From contig DKIJ01000005.1 in NCBI GenBank assembly GCA_002454195.1, positions 62,001-126,000 on the forward strand: a stretch of 64,000 nt of DNA, in the 5' to 3' direction. Both the position numbers and the translations under genes were made by a program. Origin of the DNA: Flavobacterium sp. UBA6721. GTDB taxonomy: Bacteria; Bacteroidota; Bacteroidia; Flavobacteriales; Flavobacteriaceae. Below, piece after piece: positions 34,072-42,775 of the stretch (positions are counted from its first letter, which is position 1; every line of letters begins with the position of its first letter). The notes under the pieces are model-generated. The model worked only from the letters and a program-made list of their open reading frames with translations. It searched no databases and was not told where the DNA came from.

Positions 34072-36339
34072 TTAGAATTTGTACTTAAGGCTTGTCATAA
34101 TTTGACGAGGCGCAATTGGATTTGTACTATAGTTTTCGTGTACAGTGTAATTCAATTCGTTAGTTATGTTAGATAATTTACATAAGATTGAGAATTTTTT
34201 CCACTCATAACCTACAGAAGCGTCAACTGTAGTGTATCCTTCCAGAGGGATGTCTCTGTCTTCGATTGTAACAGTATATGTTTTTGGAGTAGTTGAAGGT
34301 TTGTTTTCTGTCCAAACATAACGGTCGTTCCATCCTCCGGTTCTGTCTCCGATATAACTTGCAATAGCTCCAAAACTCAATCCTTTTAATTTGCCAGTAG
34401 GTAATTTATAGAAAAAGCTCAAGTTGGCAGTATTTCTTGGAGTTCTGGCAAGAATATCACCTACAACAAGACTTCCGCTTGTTCCAGAAGATTTAGAGAT
34501 TTTTGTTTCATTAAAACTATATCCAGCCATGATATTTAAACCCTCAGCAGGTTTAGCTGTAATATCAATTTCTATACCTTTTCCTTTAGTAGCACCTACT
34601 AATTCTTTTAAATTAGCATTAACGTTTTGTGTCACTCCATCAGCTAGGAATTGTGCTGTTTGAGCTAAATTGTTATTGTTGATTTGGTATACAGTAACAT
34701 TGGTACTTAAAATTCCTCTCCAGAAATCTTTTTTGATACCTACTTCATATTGATCAATGATTGAAGGTGCTAATGTTTTTAAATCAACTGTAGTTCCAGT
34801 ATTTGGAGTAAATGAATTTGAATAACTCGCAAAAATAGACATGTCTCTGTTTGGTTGGATTACGATACCTCCTTTTGGAGAATAGGCTCTGTTTAATGTT
34901 TTAGCCGAAGTGGTTGTAATTCCTGTAGATAGCTCTTTTGTATCAACTTCTGCTTCTTGCCATGACCAACGGATTCCTCCTAATACTTTAATGTATTCAT
35001 TAATAGAAATTAAATCTTGAGCATAAGCTCCAAAACGTTGCGTATTTGTAGTTCCTAATTGAGTTGCTTTCGAAAATGGTGCTACGGTACTTTGAGTACC
35101 GTAATCGTAGTTAAATAGATTAATTGCTGTACTTTCAGTAGTAATAACCGTTGAAGAAGTTGGACTTGCATAGAAAGCAAAAGTATAACTTGGTGCTAAT
35201 GAATATTCGTAATCTACACCTGTAAAAATTTGATGTTTAATTTTTCCGGTGTTAAAAGTTCCTTGTAAACTCAATTGGTCACCAAAGATGTTTTCAGCAG
35301 CATCTGCCTGAGTTAAACCACGTTTCCAGTCACCATTAGTGGCAACAGGGTTTAATTGAGCAGTAGATTTTTGAGTTCTTCTGTACGATTGGTATGAAGA
35401 ATTAAATGCTAATTTCCAATTTTTATTAAAATCATGATTGAATAAAATAGAAGCACTAGACGATTTTGTGTTACCTGTTGACCAAAGTGCACCAAAGTAA
35501 ATATTTCTAGGCATATCTAAGATAGTTTCTCCAATAATTCCTGTTCCAAAATCTGGTGTCCAATCAGCATTTAAGTAATCTCCCTGAACCGTAATATTTG
35601 TTTTTTCACTAATTTTAAATAGAAACGAAGGGTTAAAGTATATACGCTCGTTTTTTACATAATCTCTAAAGCTTTTTGCATTTTCATACGAACCATTAAA
35701 ACGATAGGCAATATATTTATTTAGAGGGCCGTAAAAATCTACAGAAGGTTTGTAGTAATCATAACTTCCTGTCTGCATATTGATTTCTCCTCCTTTTTCA
35801 AATTTTGGAGTTTTAGTAACTAAATTCATTATTCCTCCAGGAGCTACATTTCCAAATAATAAGGCAGAACCTCCTTTTAAGAATTCTACTCTTTCTAAAC
35901 CAGAAACCTCAGGGATGGAACCGGCATTATATCTGAATCCGTTTTTAAACATATTGTTGGCAGACATATCATAACCTCTGGACCAGAATGATTCCTGAGC
36001 ACCACCACGTGCAGAACCTACATAAACACCATTAGCGTTTTTGATTACTTCGCTTAAACGGATAGCTTGTTGTTGCGTGATGATTTCATTATCGATAACC
36101 TGAACACTTTGTGGTAAATCCATTGGTTTTATTCCTGCTCTAGAAACAGAAACCGGTTTTTGAGGTTTGTTTCCGGTTACGGTAACTTCTCTAAGGATTT
36201 GTCCTTTTTTGTTCTTGATGGTGTCAAGAGGATCTGCAGTAACTTCAGATGTATTATAATTTAAAGCGGAAGCAATCTCTTGAGCTTGATTAGATATTGA
36301 AAATAATAATGCTATTGTAGGCAGTAAAATTCTTTTCAT
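34072..36339 (-). CDS. TonB-dependent siderophore receptor
   Basis: A 755-residue outer-membrane receptor. A signal peptide (MKRILLPTIALLFSISNQAQ) is followed by the plug (DLPQSVQVIDNEIITQQQAIRLSEVIKNANGVYVG, about 75-110) and a 22-strand-type barrel ending in an aromatic residue (SLKYKF). No carboxypeptidase-like N-terminal domain is present, so this is the FhuE/FpvA-like siderophore class rather than SusC. Upstream lie a good promoter (TTG-N19-TACATTTG) and an AT-rich palindrome that could be an iron-regulator site. The specific siderophore is unknown. Confidence 0.92.
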   Translation of the reverse strand: MKRILLPTIALLFSISNQAQEIASALNYNTSEVTADPLDTIKNKKGQILREVTVTGNKPQKPVSVSRAGIKPMDLPQSVQVIDNEIITQQQAIRLSEVIKNANGVYVGSARGGAQESFWSRGYDMSANNMFKNGFRYNAGSIPEVSGLERVEFLKGGSALLFGNVAPGGIMNLVTKTPKFEKGGEINMQTGSYDYYKPSVDFYGPLNKYIAYRFNGSYENAKSFRDYVKNERIYFNPSFLFKISEKTNITVQGDYLNADWTPDFGTGIIGETILDMPRNIYFGALWSTGNTKSSSASILFNHDFNKNWKLAFNSSYQSYRRTQKSTAQLNPVATNGDWKRGLTQADAAENIFGDQLSLQGTFNTGKIKHQIFTGVDYEYSLAPSYTFAFYASPTSSTVITTESTAINLFNYDYGTQSTVAPFSKATQLGTTNTQRFGAYAQDLISINEYIKVLGGIRWSWQEAEVDTKELSTGITTTSAKTLNRAYSPKGGIVIQPNRDMSIFASYSNSFTPNTGTTVDLKTLAPSIIDQYEVGIKKDFWRGILSTNVTVYQINNNNLAQTAQFLADGVTQNVNANLKELVGATKGKGIEIDITAKPAEGLNIMAGYSFNETKISKSSGTSGSLVVGDILARTPRNTANLSFFYKLPTGKLKGLSFGAIASYIGDRTGGWNDRYVWTENKPSTTPKTYTVTIEDRDIPLEGYTTVDASVGYEWKKFSILCKLSNITNELNYTVHENYSTNPIAPRQIMTSLKYKF

Positions 36340-36654
36340 TTTGTTCTTTATTTGGATTTATTTAAAATAACGGTGCAAATGTAAAATCAAAAAATGGTTT
36401 ACGCAAGAATTATTTAGAATAAATAAAAATAAAAATCAACAAAAGTTTTATAAGTTGTTGGTATTTTTTTTAAGCAAGTTTATAAATACATTTTGGTGTT
36501 CAGTCAGTCAACTGTGTTTTGTTTTTAAAGTATTGTTTTTTAGTTTTTTAGAGGGTTTTAGGAACCGAAAAAGACAAGATGAGTAATGAAACTAAATTTT
36601 CTTACTAGATATCACATTTGATTTTTGTCAATTCAAATCTTGATTGTTGTGATT
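36340..36654. other. Regulatory gap upstream of the siderophore receptor
   Basis: No gene on either strand. It holds the receptor promoter (36376-36405) and the palindrome TATTTAGAATAAATA (36410-36424). The rest (36430-36654) is plain AT-rich sequence with no feature I can support. Confidence 0.5.
36376..36424 (-). promoter_or_regulatory. Siderophore receptor promoter with possible iron-regulator palindrome
   Basis: -33 TTG (36405-36403), spacer of 19, and -7 TACATTTG (36383-36376) form a textbook Bacteroidota promoter. Next to the -33 lies the palindrome TATTTAGAATAAATA (36410-36424). Its place suits a Fur-type site, but I only infer that from the gene's function. Confidence 0.45.
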
Positions 36655-38051
36655 CTATTTATTCAATTTTGGAGGATTAAGGTGGTTTTTAAAGAAGCTA
36701 TAAAGCGTATTTAGACTTGTCTCTGTTTGCGGAATAGCATGTCCTTTGCCATAATTGATAAGTGTAGCTGTTGTAACTCCTAATTTGTCTAATTTGTTTT
36801 TAAAATGGTTGATTTGATCTTCATAATAGCGATCATCATCCGTATTATAGAAGAATAGCGTAGGAGCAGCAGTTTTTTCCACCAAAAAAGAAGCCCCCAT
36901 GGTTTCCCAAAGTTTTCGATTTTGTTCTAAAGGTCCCCAAACCAAAGGGCATCTTTGTTCTAAATTTTTATCTCCATCATCGAGGGTGTTGTAAATTAGG
37001 GTGTAATCAAATACGCCTGGACCTAAAGCAGCTGCTTGTATGTCATCAGAAATAGTATGATTAAAACCTGCGTTCTCTATTTCTTTAATTTTTTTATCGC
37101 CAATAGCTAACGAACCAGCTGTTGAACCTCTGGAAAATCCAAAAAGACCTATTTTATCTGAAAGCCCAATATTTGCTCCAAAAGCACGTAAGGTTCTAAT
37201 CGCTGATTTTACTTTTTGGGCAGCATCAGGATTGGTTAGAAACGATTTGTAGGCGTCATTTGGACCATTTTCTGGTTTTCCTTTTCCCCATTGGCAATAT
37301 TTTGGATGATCGGCGATTGCCCATGCCATGCCATTTGCAGGAGCACCTTCTAAAAAGGAATCGTTAAAACCTGCAAGAGTATAGGAAAGATTGAGTCTTT
37401 GATCTTTGTAGGCATCTGTAAGTTTCCCTTTTTTATTTTCATAAAATGCATAACTATTGCTATACGAGAAAGAGAGAAGGGTAGGAATTTTGATTTTAGG
37501 CTTAACAGGATATATGATGTCCATATGCAATGAATCGCCTACAATGTATTCCTCTGGGGTGTTGTATATTTTTGGGTTATCAACAAAATAACTTAGATTT
37601 CTAGCAATGCGGTAACCTTCAAACAAAATATAAGATTTGTATAAGGAGCAGTTTTTTAAACTACAAAATCTGCCTGAAGCAATCGAATCATTGATAGCTA
37701 TGATGTCTTCATTTATTTTTAATGCTTTAGCATTTTTGTTTTTTTTATAATCCAATTCAATAACTCTGTACCCTTGGGAGAGTAACCAATTTACATTTTT
37801 CTTATTACTATAACGACCAATTTTTTTAAAAGACAAATTTTCTAGATAAACAACCGTTAGATAATTACCTGCATAATCTTTGATGGGTTGGTTCGATTCA
37901 AAAGTTTTGTATTCAATACTGGTTCCCGTAGTTTTACTAGTCCATTTTCCTTTTGTTGCGTATGAATTAACAATGAATAAAATAAAAAGGATTACCGAAA
38001 TGCTATATTTTTTAGTAATGCTTTGTAAAAAGCAATAGGATTTAATTTCAT
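36655..38051 (-). pseudogene. Secreted alpha/beta hydrolase with a one-base frameshift after the start
   Basis: The main frame codes an alpha/beta hydrolase with GFSRGS nucleophile elbow (Ser307 in the repaired numbering), acid Asp in NTDDDRYY and His in YGKGHAIP. The frame continues upstream, without a usable start, through a signal-peptide-like stretch (YSISVILFILFIVNSYA) and a first domain. ATG 38051-38049, 30 bp after a -7 TATTTTTG (38094-38087), is one base out of frame: it reads MKLNPIAF... to a stop. One extra A in the ATGAAATT run would give an intact protein of 465 residues (1397 bases plus one). Either a real frameshift or a sequencing error. The substrate is unknown. Confidence 0.65.
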
Positions 38052-38194
38052 TGTTTTTTTAATTGGAAGGATTAAAAGGTATAGTACAAAAATAGGATAT
38101 TATGGTTTATAAAATAGTGTAGATTCATATTTCTGGATAGTTCGAGTCAAGTATATATAACTTTTTGATAATCTTAAGCTCGCTATTTAATTTG

Positions 38195-38202
38195 TATTTT
38201 TG
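38195..38202 (+). promoter_or_regulatory. -7 promoter element of pafA
   Basis: TATTTTTG fits TAnnTTTG, about 20 bp before ATG 38223. Confidence 0.5.
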
Positions 38203-38222
38203 TCCGAAAACATAATTTAAGC

Positions 38223-39839
38223 ATGAAAAAAATAACCTTACTTTTTGCTTCTATAGCAATTTTTAATTCTTACGCCCAACAAAGACCAAAGTTAGTTGTG
38301 GGAGTTGTGGTCGATCAAATGAAAATGGAATATTTATATCGTTACGCTGATGACTTTTCAGCAAATGGATTCCGAAAGCTAATGGGTGAAGGTTATGTTT
38401 TTCATAACACACAATACAATTATATGCCTACTTATACTGGTCCTGGACATGCTTCTATTTATACAGGGACTACACCAGCAGTACATGGAATTGTAGGTAA
38501 TACTTGGTTTGATAAGTCCATAGCAAAAGATAAATATTGCACTGATGATGCATCGGTTAGTATATTGGGTAAGGGGAAGGTAGAAGAGGGAAAAATGTCT
38601 CCTGTTAATTTAGAAACTTCAACTGTAACAGATGAGTTACGTTTAGCAACTAATTTTAAAGGAAAAGTAATAGGTGTAAGCGTAAAAGATCGTGGTTCGA
38701 TACTTCCAGCAGGACATTTTGCTAATTGGGCTTTTTGGTTGAGTGATTCGGGAAATTTTATTTCAAGTACTTTTTATGGGAAAGAATTACCAAAATGGGT
38801 GGACGATTTTAATGCAAAGAAAAATTATGAAACCTATTTAAGTAAAGATTGGACTTTGTTGAAATCAGAATCTGTTTATAATGAAAGTTTAGCGGATGAT
38901 AATGATTATGAGGGTTTGTTGTTTGGTAGTAAAAAGCCTGTTTTTCCCTATGATTTAAAATCTATGTATGCAAAATATGGAGCTAAAGTCATAAAGAGAA
39001 CACCGTATGGGAATGATTTCATAGCTGATTTTGCGAAAGAAACTATCATTAATGAAGGTTTAGGGGCTGATGAAGTGACCGATTTTTTAACGCTTAGTTT
39101 TTCATCAACAGATTATATAGGACATTTGACAGGGCCACGTTCTAGAGAGGTTCAGGATACTTATTTGCGATTAGACGAGACCATCGCTCATTTTTTAGAG
39201 TTCTTGGATAAAAAAGTAGGTAAGGGTAATTATTTGTTGTTTTTAACTTCAGATCATGCCGCTGCTGAGAATCAACAATTTTTAAAGGATAGTAAGTATC
39301 CTATAGAACCTGTTGATTATTCATTGTTTGTAAATAAGTTGCGTGATTTTTCGAAAGCTAATTTTGGGGCGGATTTTGTGTTAGACTATTCCAACTATAA
39401 TTTGTTTTTTGATAAAAAGAAAATTAAAGAAAGCAACTTGGATTTAGACATTGTTAAAAAGACTTTTAAAGAGTATATAATGAGTTTTTCTCATATAAAA
39501 CGTGTCTATTCAGAGGAAGAAATTTTGTCAGCAAATAGTACTGATTTTTATTTGAACGCTGTTTTTAGAGGTTATGATCCTAAACAAAACGGAGATTTAG
39601 TTCTTTTAGAAAAAGCAGGTTATAGTGCACATGAAGGAAAAGGAACTTCTCACGGAACACCATTCAATTATGATACACATGTGCCTTTATTATTTTACGG
39701 ATGGAATATCAAAAAAGGGGAGTCTTTTGATCGAAAAGTTATTACACAGATTGCTCCTACGATCGCTCAGAAAATAAGAATTGATTTTCCTAACGGAACA
39801 GAAGCTGAGGTTTTGACAGAGGTTTTGGAAACTAAATAA
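38223..39839 (+). CDS. pafA: PafA-type alkaline phosphatase
   Basis: A 538-residue exported phosphatase of the alkaline phosphatase superfamily. A signal peptide (MKKITLLFASIAIFNSYAQ) leads to D31 metal ligand, the Thr nucleophile T72 in TYTGPGHAS, N93, and the K155/R157 pair in SVKDRGS. These match the PafA residues T79, N100, K162 and R164 with a constant offset of 7. Further metal ligands are in SSTDYIGHLTG, SDHAAAEN and the late HGTP. It releases phosphate from monoesters outside the cytoplasm. Single gene with its own promoter and a bidirectional terminator. Confidence 0.92.
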   Translation: MKKITLLFASIAIFNSYAQQRPKLVVGVVVDQMKMEYLYRYADDFSANGFRKLMGEGYVFHNTQYNYMPTYTGPGHASIYTGTTPAVHGIVGNTWFDKSIAKDKYCTDDASVSILGKGKVEEGKMSPVNLETSTVTDELRLATNFKGKVIGVSVKDRGSILPAGHFANWAFWLSDSGNFISSTFYGKELPKWVDDFNAKKNYETYLSKDWTLLKSESVYNESLADDNDYEGLLFGSKKPVFPYDLKSMYAKYGAKVIKRTPYGNDFIADFAKETIINEGLGADEVTDFLTLSFSSTDYIGHLTGPRSREVQDTYLRLDETIAHFLEFLDKKVGKGNYLLFLTSDHAAAENQQFLKDSKYPIEPVDYSLFVNKLRDFSKANFGADFVLDYSNYNLFFDKKKIKESNLDLDIVKKTFKEYIMSFSHIKRVYSEEEILSANSTDFYLNAVFRGYDPKQNGDLVLLEKAGYSAHEGKGTSHGTPFNYDTHVPLLFYGWNIKKGESFDRKVITQIAPTIAQKIRIDFPNGTEAEVLTEVLETK

Positions 39840-39843
39840 TACT

Positions 39844-39878
39844 AAAAAAGGGACTGTTTAAAGTCCCTTTTTTTATCA
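39844..39878. terminator. Bidirectional terminator between pafA and lysA
   Basis: A 12-bp stem (AAAAAAGGGACT 39844-39855, AGTCCCTTTTTT 39862-39873) lies between convergent genes. Confidence 0.88.
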
Positions 39879-39888
39879 TTGTATTCTA

Positions 39889-41106
39889 CTATAGTGTTAC
39901 TGTAGCAGGTAATGGAATTTGATTTTTTAATAAATCTTCGAAAGTTTCGTGGGCTCTAATTAAATGCCCTTCTCCGTTAATCCATAGTACTTCTGCTGGT
40001 TTGTATCTTGAATTATAGTTCGAAGACATAGAATAGCAGTAAGCACCAGCATTTCTAAAGCATAGAATATCTCCTTCTGCAATTTCTTGAATTCTACGGT
40101 TGCTTGCAAACGTATCTGTTTCACAGATGTACCCAACGATAGAGTAAAAACGCTCTTTCCCTTTCGGATTTGAAATGTTTTCGATATGGTGTTGTGAACC
40201 ATAAAACATAGGACGAATTAAATGATTGAATCCAGAATCGATTCCTGCAAAAACAGTCGAAGTGGTTTGTTTTACCACATTAACTTTTGCTAAGAAGAAA
40301 CCGGCTTCACTCACCAAGAATTTTCCTGGTTCAAAAATTAATGTCAATTCTTTACCATATTCGTCGCAAAAAGCATTGAATCTTTTTGATAACTTTTTAC
40401 CTAATTCTTCAATGTCAGTTTCAATATCATCTTTTTTGTAAGGTACTTTAAATCCACTTCCAAAGTCTAAGAATTCCAGATTTTTGAAGTTTCTAGCAGC
40501 GTCAAATAAGATTTCAGCAGCATACAAGAATACTTCGATGTCCAAAATATCAGAACCTGTGTGCATGTGGATACCTACAATGTTCATTTTAGTGTTTTCA
40601 ACAATACGAACTAAGTGAGGCAATTGGTGTACGGAAATACCAAATTTACTATCGATATGACCTACTGAAATGTTTTCGTTTCCTCCGGCCATAACGTGTG
40701 GATTGATACGAATACAAACTGGAACCGTTGGATGTTTTGCACCAAATTGTTCCAAAATGGATAGGTTGTCAATATTGATTTGAACTCCTAAAGCGTGTAC
40801 CTCTTCAATTTCTTCTAAGGAAACTCCATTTGGTGTATAGAAAATTCTATCTGGTGCATATCCTGCATGAAGTCCTAATTGTACTTCTTGAATTGATACC
40901 GTGTCTAGTCCAGATCCCATATCTTTTAATAGTTGTAGGATAGATATATTAGACAGGGCTTTCATTGCATAGTTAATGCGTAGTTTTTCTACTTTAGAAA
41001 AAGCTTTAGTTAGTCTGTTATATTGTGATTTTATTTTTTCGGCATCGTATACATATAGTGGTGTGCCAAATTGTTCTGCTAATTGAAGTAAGTCTTTAGA
41101 TTGCAT
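39889..41106 (-). CDS. lysA: Diaminopimelate decarboxylase
   Basis: A 405-residue PLP enzyme that converts meso-diaminopimelate to lysine, the last step of the pathway. PLP Lys is K49 in NYAMKALSN; the HMHTGSDI stretch, GSGFKVPY and EPGKFLV are typical of the fold-III barrel, and the C-terminal CETDTFASNR and GAYCYSMSSNYNSR motifs complete the active site across the dimer. It has a textbook promoter: TTG (41152-41150), 19-bp spacer, TAAATTTG (41130-41123). Confidence 0.94.
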   Translation of the reverse strand: MQSKDLLQLAEQFGTPLYVYDAEKIKSQYNRLTKAFSKVEKLRINYAMKALSNISILQLLKDMGSGLDTVSIQEVQLGLHAGYAPDRIFYTPNGVSLEEIEEVHALGVQINIDNLSILEQFGAKHPTVPVCIRINPHVMAGGNENISVGHIDSKFGISVHQLPHLVRIVENTKMNIVGIHMHTGSDILDIEVFLYAAEILFDAARNFKNLEFLDFGSGFKVPYKKDDIETDIEELGKKLSKRFNAFCDEYGKELTLIFEPGKFLVSEAGFFLAKVNVVKQTTSTVFAGIDSGFNHLIRPMFYGSQHHIENISNPKGKERFYSIVGYICETDTFASNRRIQEIAEGDILCFRNAGAYCYSMSSNYNSRYKPAEVLWINGEGHLIRAHETFEDLLKNQIPLPATVTL

Positions 41107-41122
41107 TGGTGTGAATTTTGTA

Positions 41123-41152
41123 CAAATTTATTATTCTTTATTGATACTACAA
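41123..41152 (-). promoter_or_regulatory. lysA promoter
   Basis: -33 TTG, 19-bp spacer and -7 TAAATTTG on the minus strand, with a leader of about 10 nt. Further upstream is an unexplained inverted repeat TTAAGTGAT/ATCACTTAA (41203-41211, 41228-41236). Confidence 0.7.
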
Positions 41153-41253
41153 TAGATATAATTATTTCTAACAAATTCTAACAATAAGTTACATAAATAA
41201 CCTTAAGTGATTTTTTTATGTATTTTTATCACTTAATATATTTTCAAGAAACT

Positions 41254-41298
41254 ATAAAAGCAAAAAGGCTATCTGAAATTGCTCTCAGATAGCCTTTT
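41254..41298 (-). terminator. Terminator after gltD
   Basis: A 14-bp stem (AAAAGGCTATCTGA 41263-41276, TCAGATAGCCTTTT 41285-41298) is followed on the minus strand by T-rich sequence, 18 bp after the gltD stop. Confidence 0.85.
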
Positions 41299-41316
41299 AT
41301 ATACTTTATAGATATA

Positions 41317-42771
41317 CTACAATGGAGGTAAATCTCCACCTTCTTTAGTAGGAAGGTTTGTAGTTCCCATTAAAAACAAATCAACTTCTCTTGCTGCCTC
41401 ACGACCTTCAGAGATTGCCCAAACGATTAATGATTGTCCTCTTCTCATATCTCCTGCAGTAAATATATTTGGAACATTAGTTTGGTAATTGTTTGCTTTA
41501 TAGTTACTTCTAAAATCAGTTTCAAGACCTAATTGTTCTGCTAAATTTTTCTCGGGTCCTGTAAATCCTAAAGCTAATAAAGCTAAGTCACATGGCCAGA
41601 TTTGTTCAGAACCTTCAATCTCGATTAATTCTGGACGTTGTCCTGGAACCATTTTCCATTCAACATTTACAGTTTTAAGAGCAGTTAATTTACCATTAGC
41701 ATCTTTGATGAATTCTTTAGTATTAATTAACCAGTTTCTATTACATCCTTCTTTGTGAGAAGTTGATGTTTTTAACTGTAAAGGCCAGAATGGCCATGGT
41801 GTAGACTCACTTCTTCCAACAGGTGGTTTTGGCATAATCTCAAAGTTTGTAACTGATTTTGCACCTTGACGGTTTGATGTTCCCACACAGTCAGAACCTG
41901 TATCTCCACCACCGATTACGATAACATCTTTACCAGTTGCTAAAACTTGGTTTTCGATTTTTTCACCCCAAACCACTTTTGTTTGTTGTGTTAAGAAATC
42001 CATTGCCTGAACTACACCATCAGCATCAGCACCAGGAGTAGGTAAGCCTCTTCTTTCAGTTGCTCCACCACAAAGTACGATAGCATCAAATGCTTTTAAG
42101 TCTTCAATAGAGTAGTTAACACCTACATTAGTGTTTACTTTGAAAGTGATACCTTCTGCTTCAAGAATAGCTATACGTCTGTCGATAATTTCTTTTTCTA
42201 ATTTGAAATTAGGAATTCCATAACGTAATAATCCTCCAATAGCATTGTCTCTTTCAAAAACAGTTACAGTATGACCTGCTCTGTTTAATTGTTGTGCAGC
42301 TGCTAAACCTGCAGGTCCCGAACCAACAACAGCAACTGTTTTACCAGTTCTTGTTTTTGGTGGTTGTGGTTTAATCCAACCTTCTTGGAATGCACGCTCC
42401 ACAATATTTTTTTCTATGTTTTCAATAGAAATAGGATCATTGATAATTCCTAGTACACATGCTTTTTCACATGGAGCTGGACATAAACGCCCTGTAAATT
42501 CAGGGAAGTTATTTGTTGAATGTAATATCCAAGAAGCTTTTTGCCATTCACCTTGGTGAACCATGTGGTTGAAATCAGGGATTAAATTCCCTAATGGACA
42601 TCCACTGTGACAAAATGGAATACCGCAATCCATACAACGAGATCCTTGTTTAGTAATTTCAGCTTCACTCAAAGGAACTGTAAATTCTTTATAATGTCCA
42701 ACACGCTCTTCTACTGCTGTGTATGATTCATCTTGTCTTTCGAATTCTTTAAAACCTGTTACTTTTCCCAT
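41317..42771 (-). CDS. gltD: Glutamate synthase small subunit
   Basis: A 484-residue NADPH-dependent flavoprotein subunit that feeds electrons to GltB. Fe-S ligands appear in CMDCGIPFCHSGCPLGNLIP and CPAPCEKACVLG. The FAD motif GSGPAGLAAAQQL and the NADPH motif GGGDTGSDCVG follow. It lies 4 bp after gltB. Together they make two glutamates from glutamine and 2-oxoglutarate. Confidence 0.95.
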   Translation of the reverse strand: MGKVTGFKEFERQDESYTAVEERVGHYKEFTVPLSEAEITKQGSRCMDCGIPFCHSGCPLGNLIPDFNHMVHQGEWQKASWILHSTNNFPEFTGRLCPAPCEKACVLGIINDPISIENIEKNIVERAFQEGWIKPQPPKTRTGKTVAVVGSGPAGLAAAQQLNRAGHTVTVFERDNAIGGLLRYGIPNFKLEKEIIDRRIAILEAEGITFKVNTNVGVNYSIEDLKAFDAIVLCGGATERRGLPTPGADADGVVQAMDFLTQQTKVVWGEKIENQVLATGKDVIVIGGGDTGSDCVGTSNRQGAKSVTNFEIMPKPPVGRSESTPWPFWPLQLKTSTSHKEGCNRNWLINTKEFIKDANGKLTALKTVNVEWKMVPGQRPELIEIEGSEQIWPCDLALLALGFTGPEKNLAEQLGLETDFRSNYKANNYQTNVPNIFTAGDMRRGQSLIVWAISEGREAAREVDLFLMGTTNLPTKEGGDLPPL

Positions 42772-42775
42772 TGTA

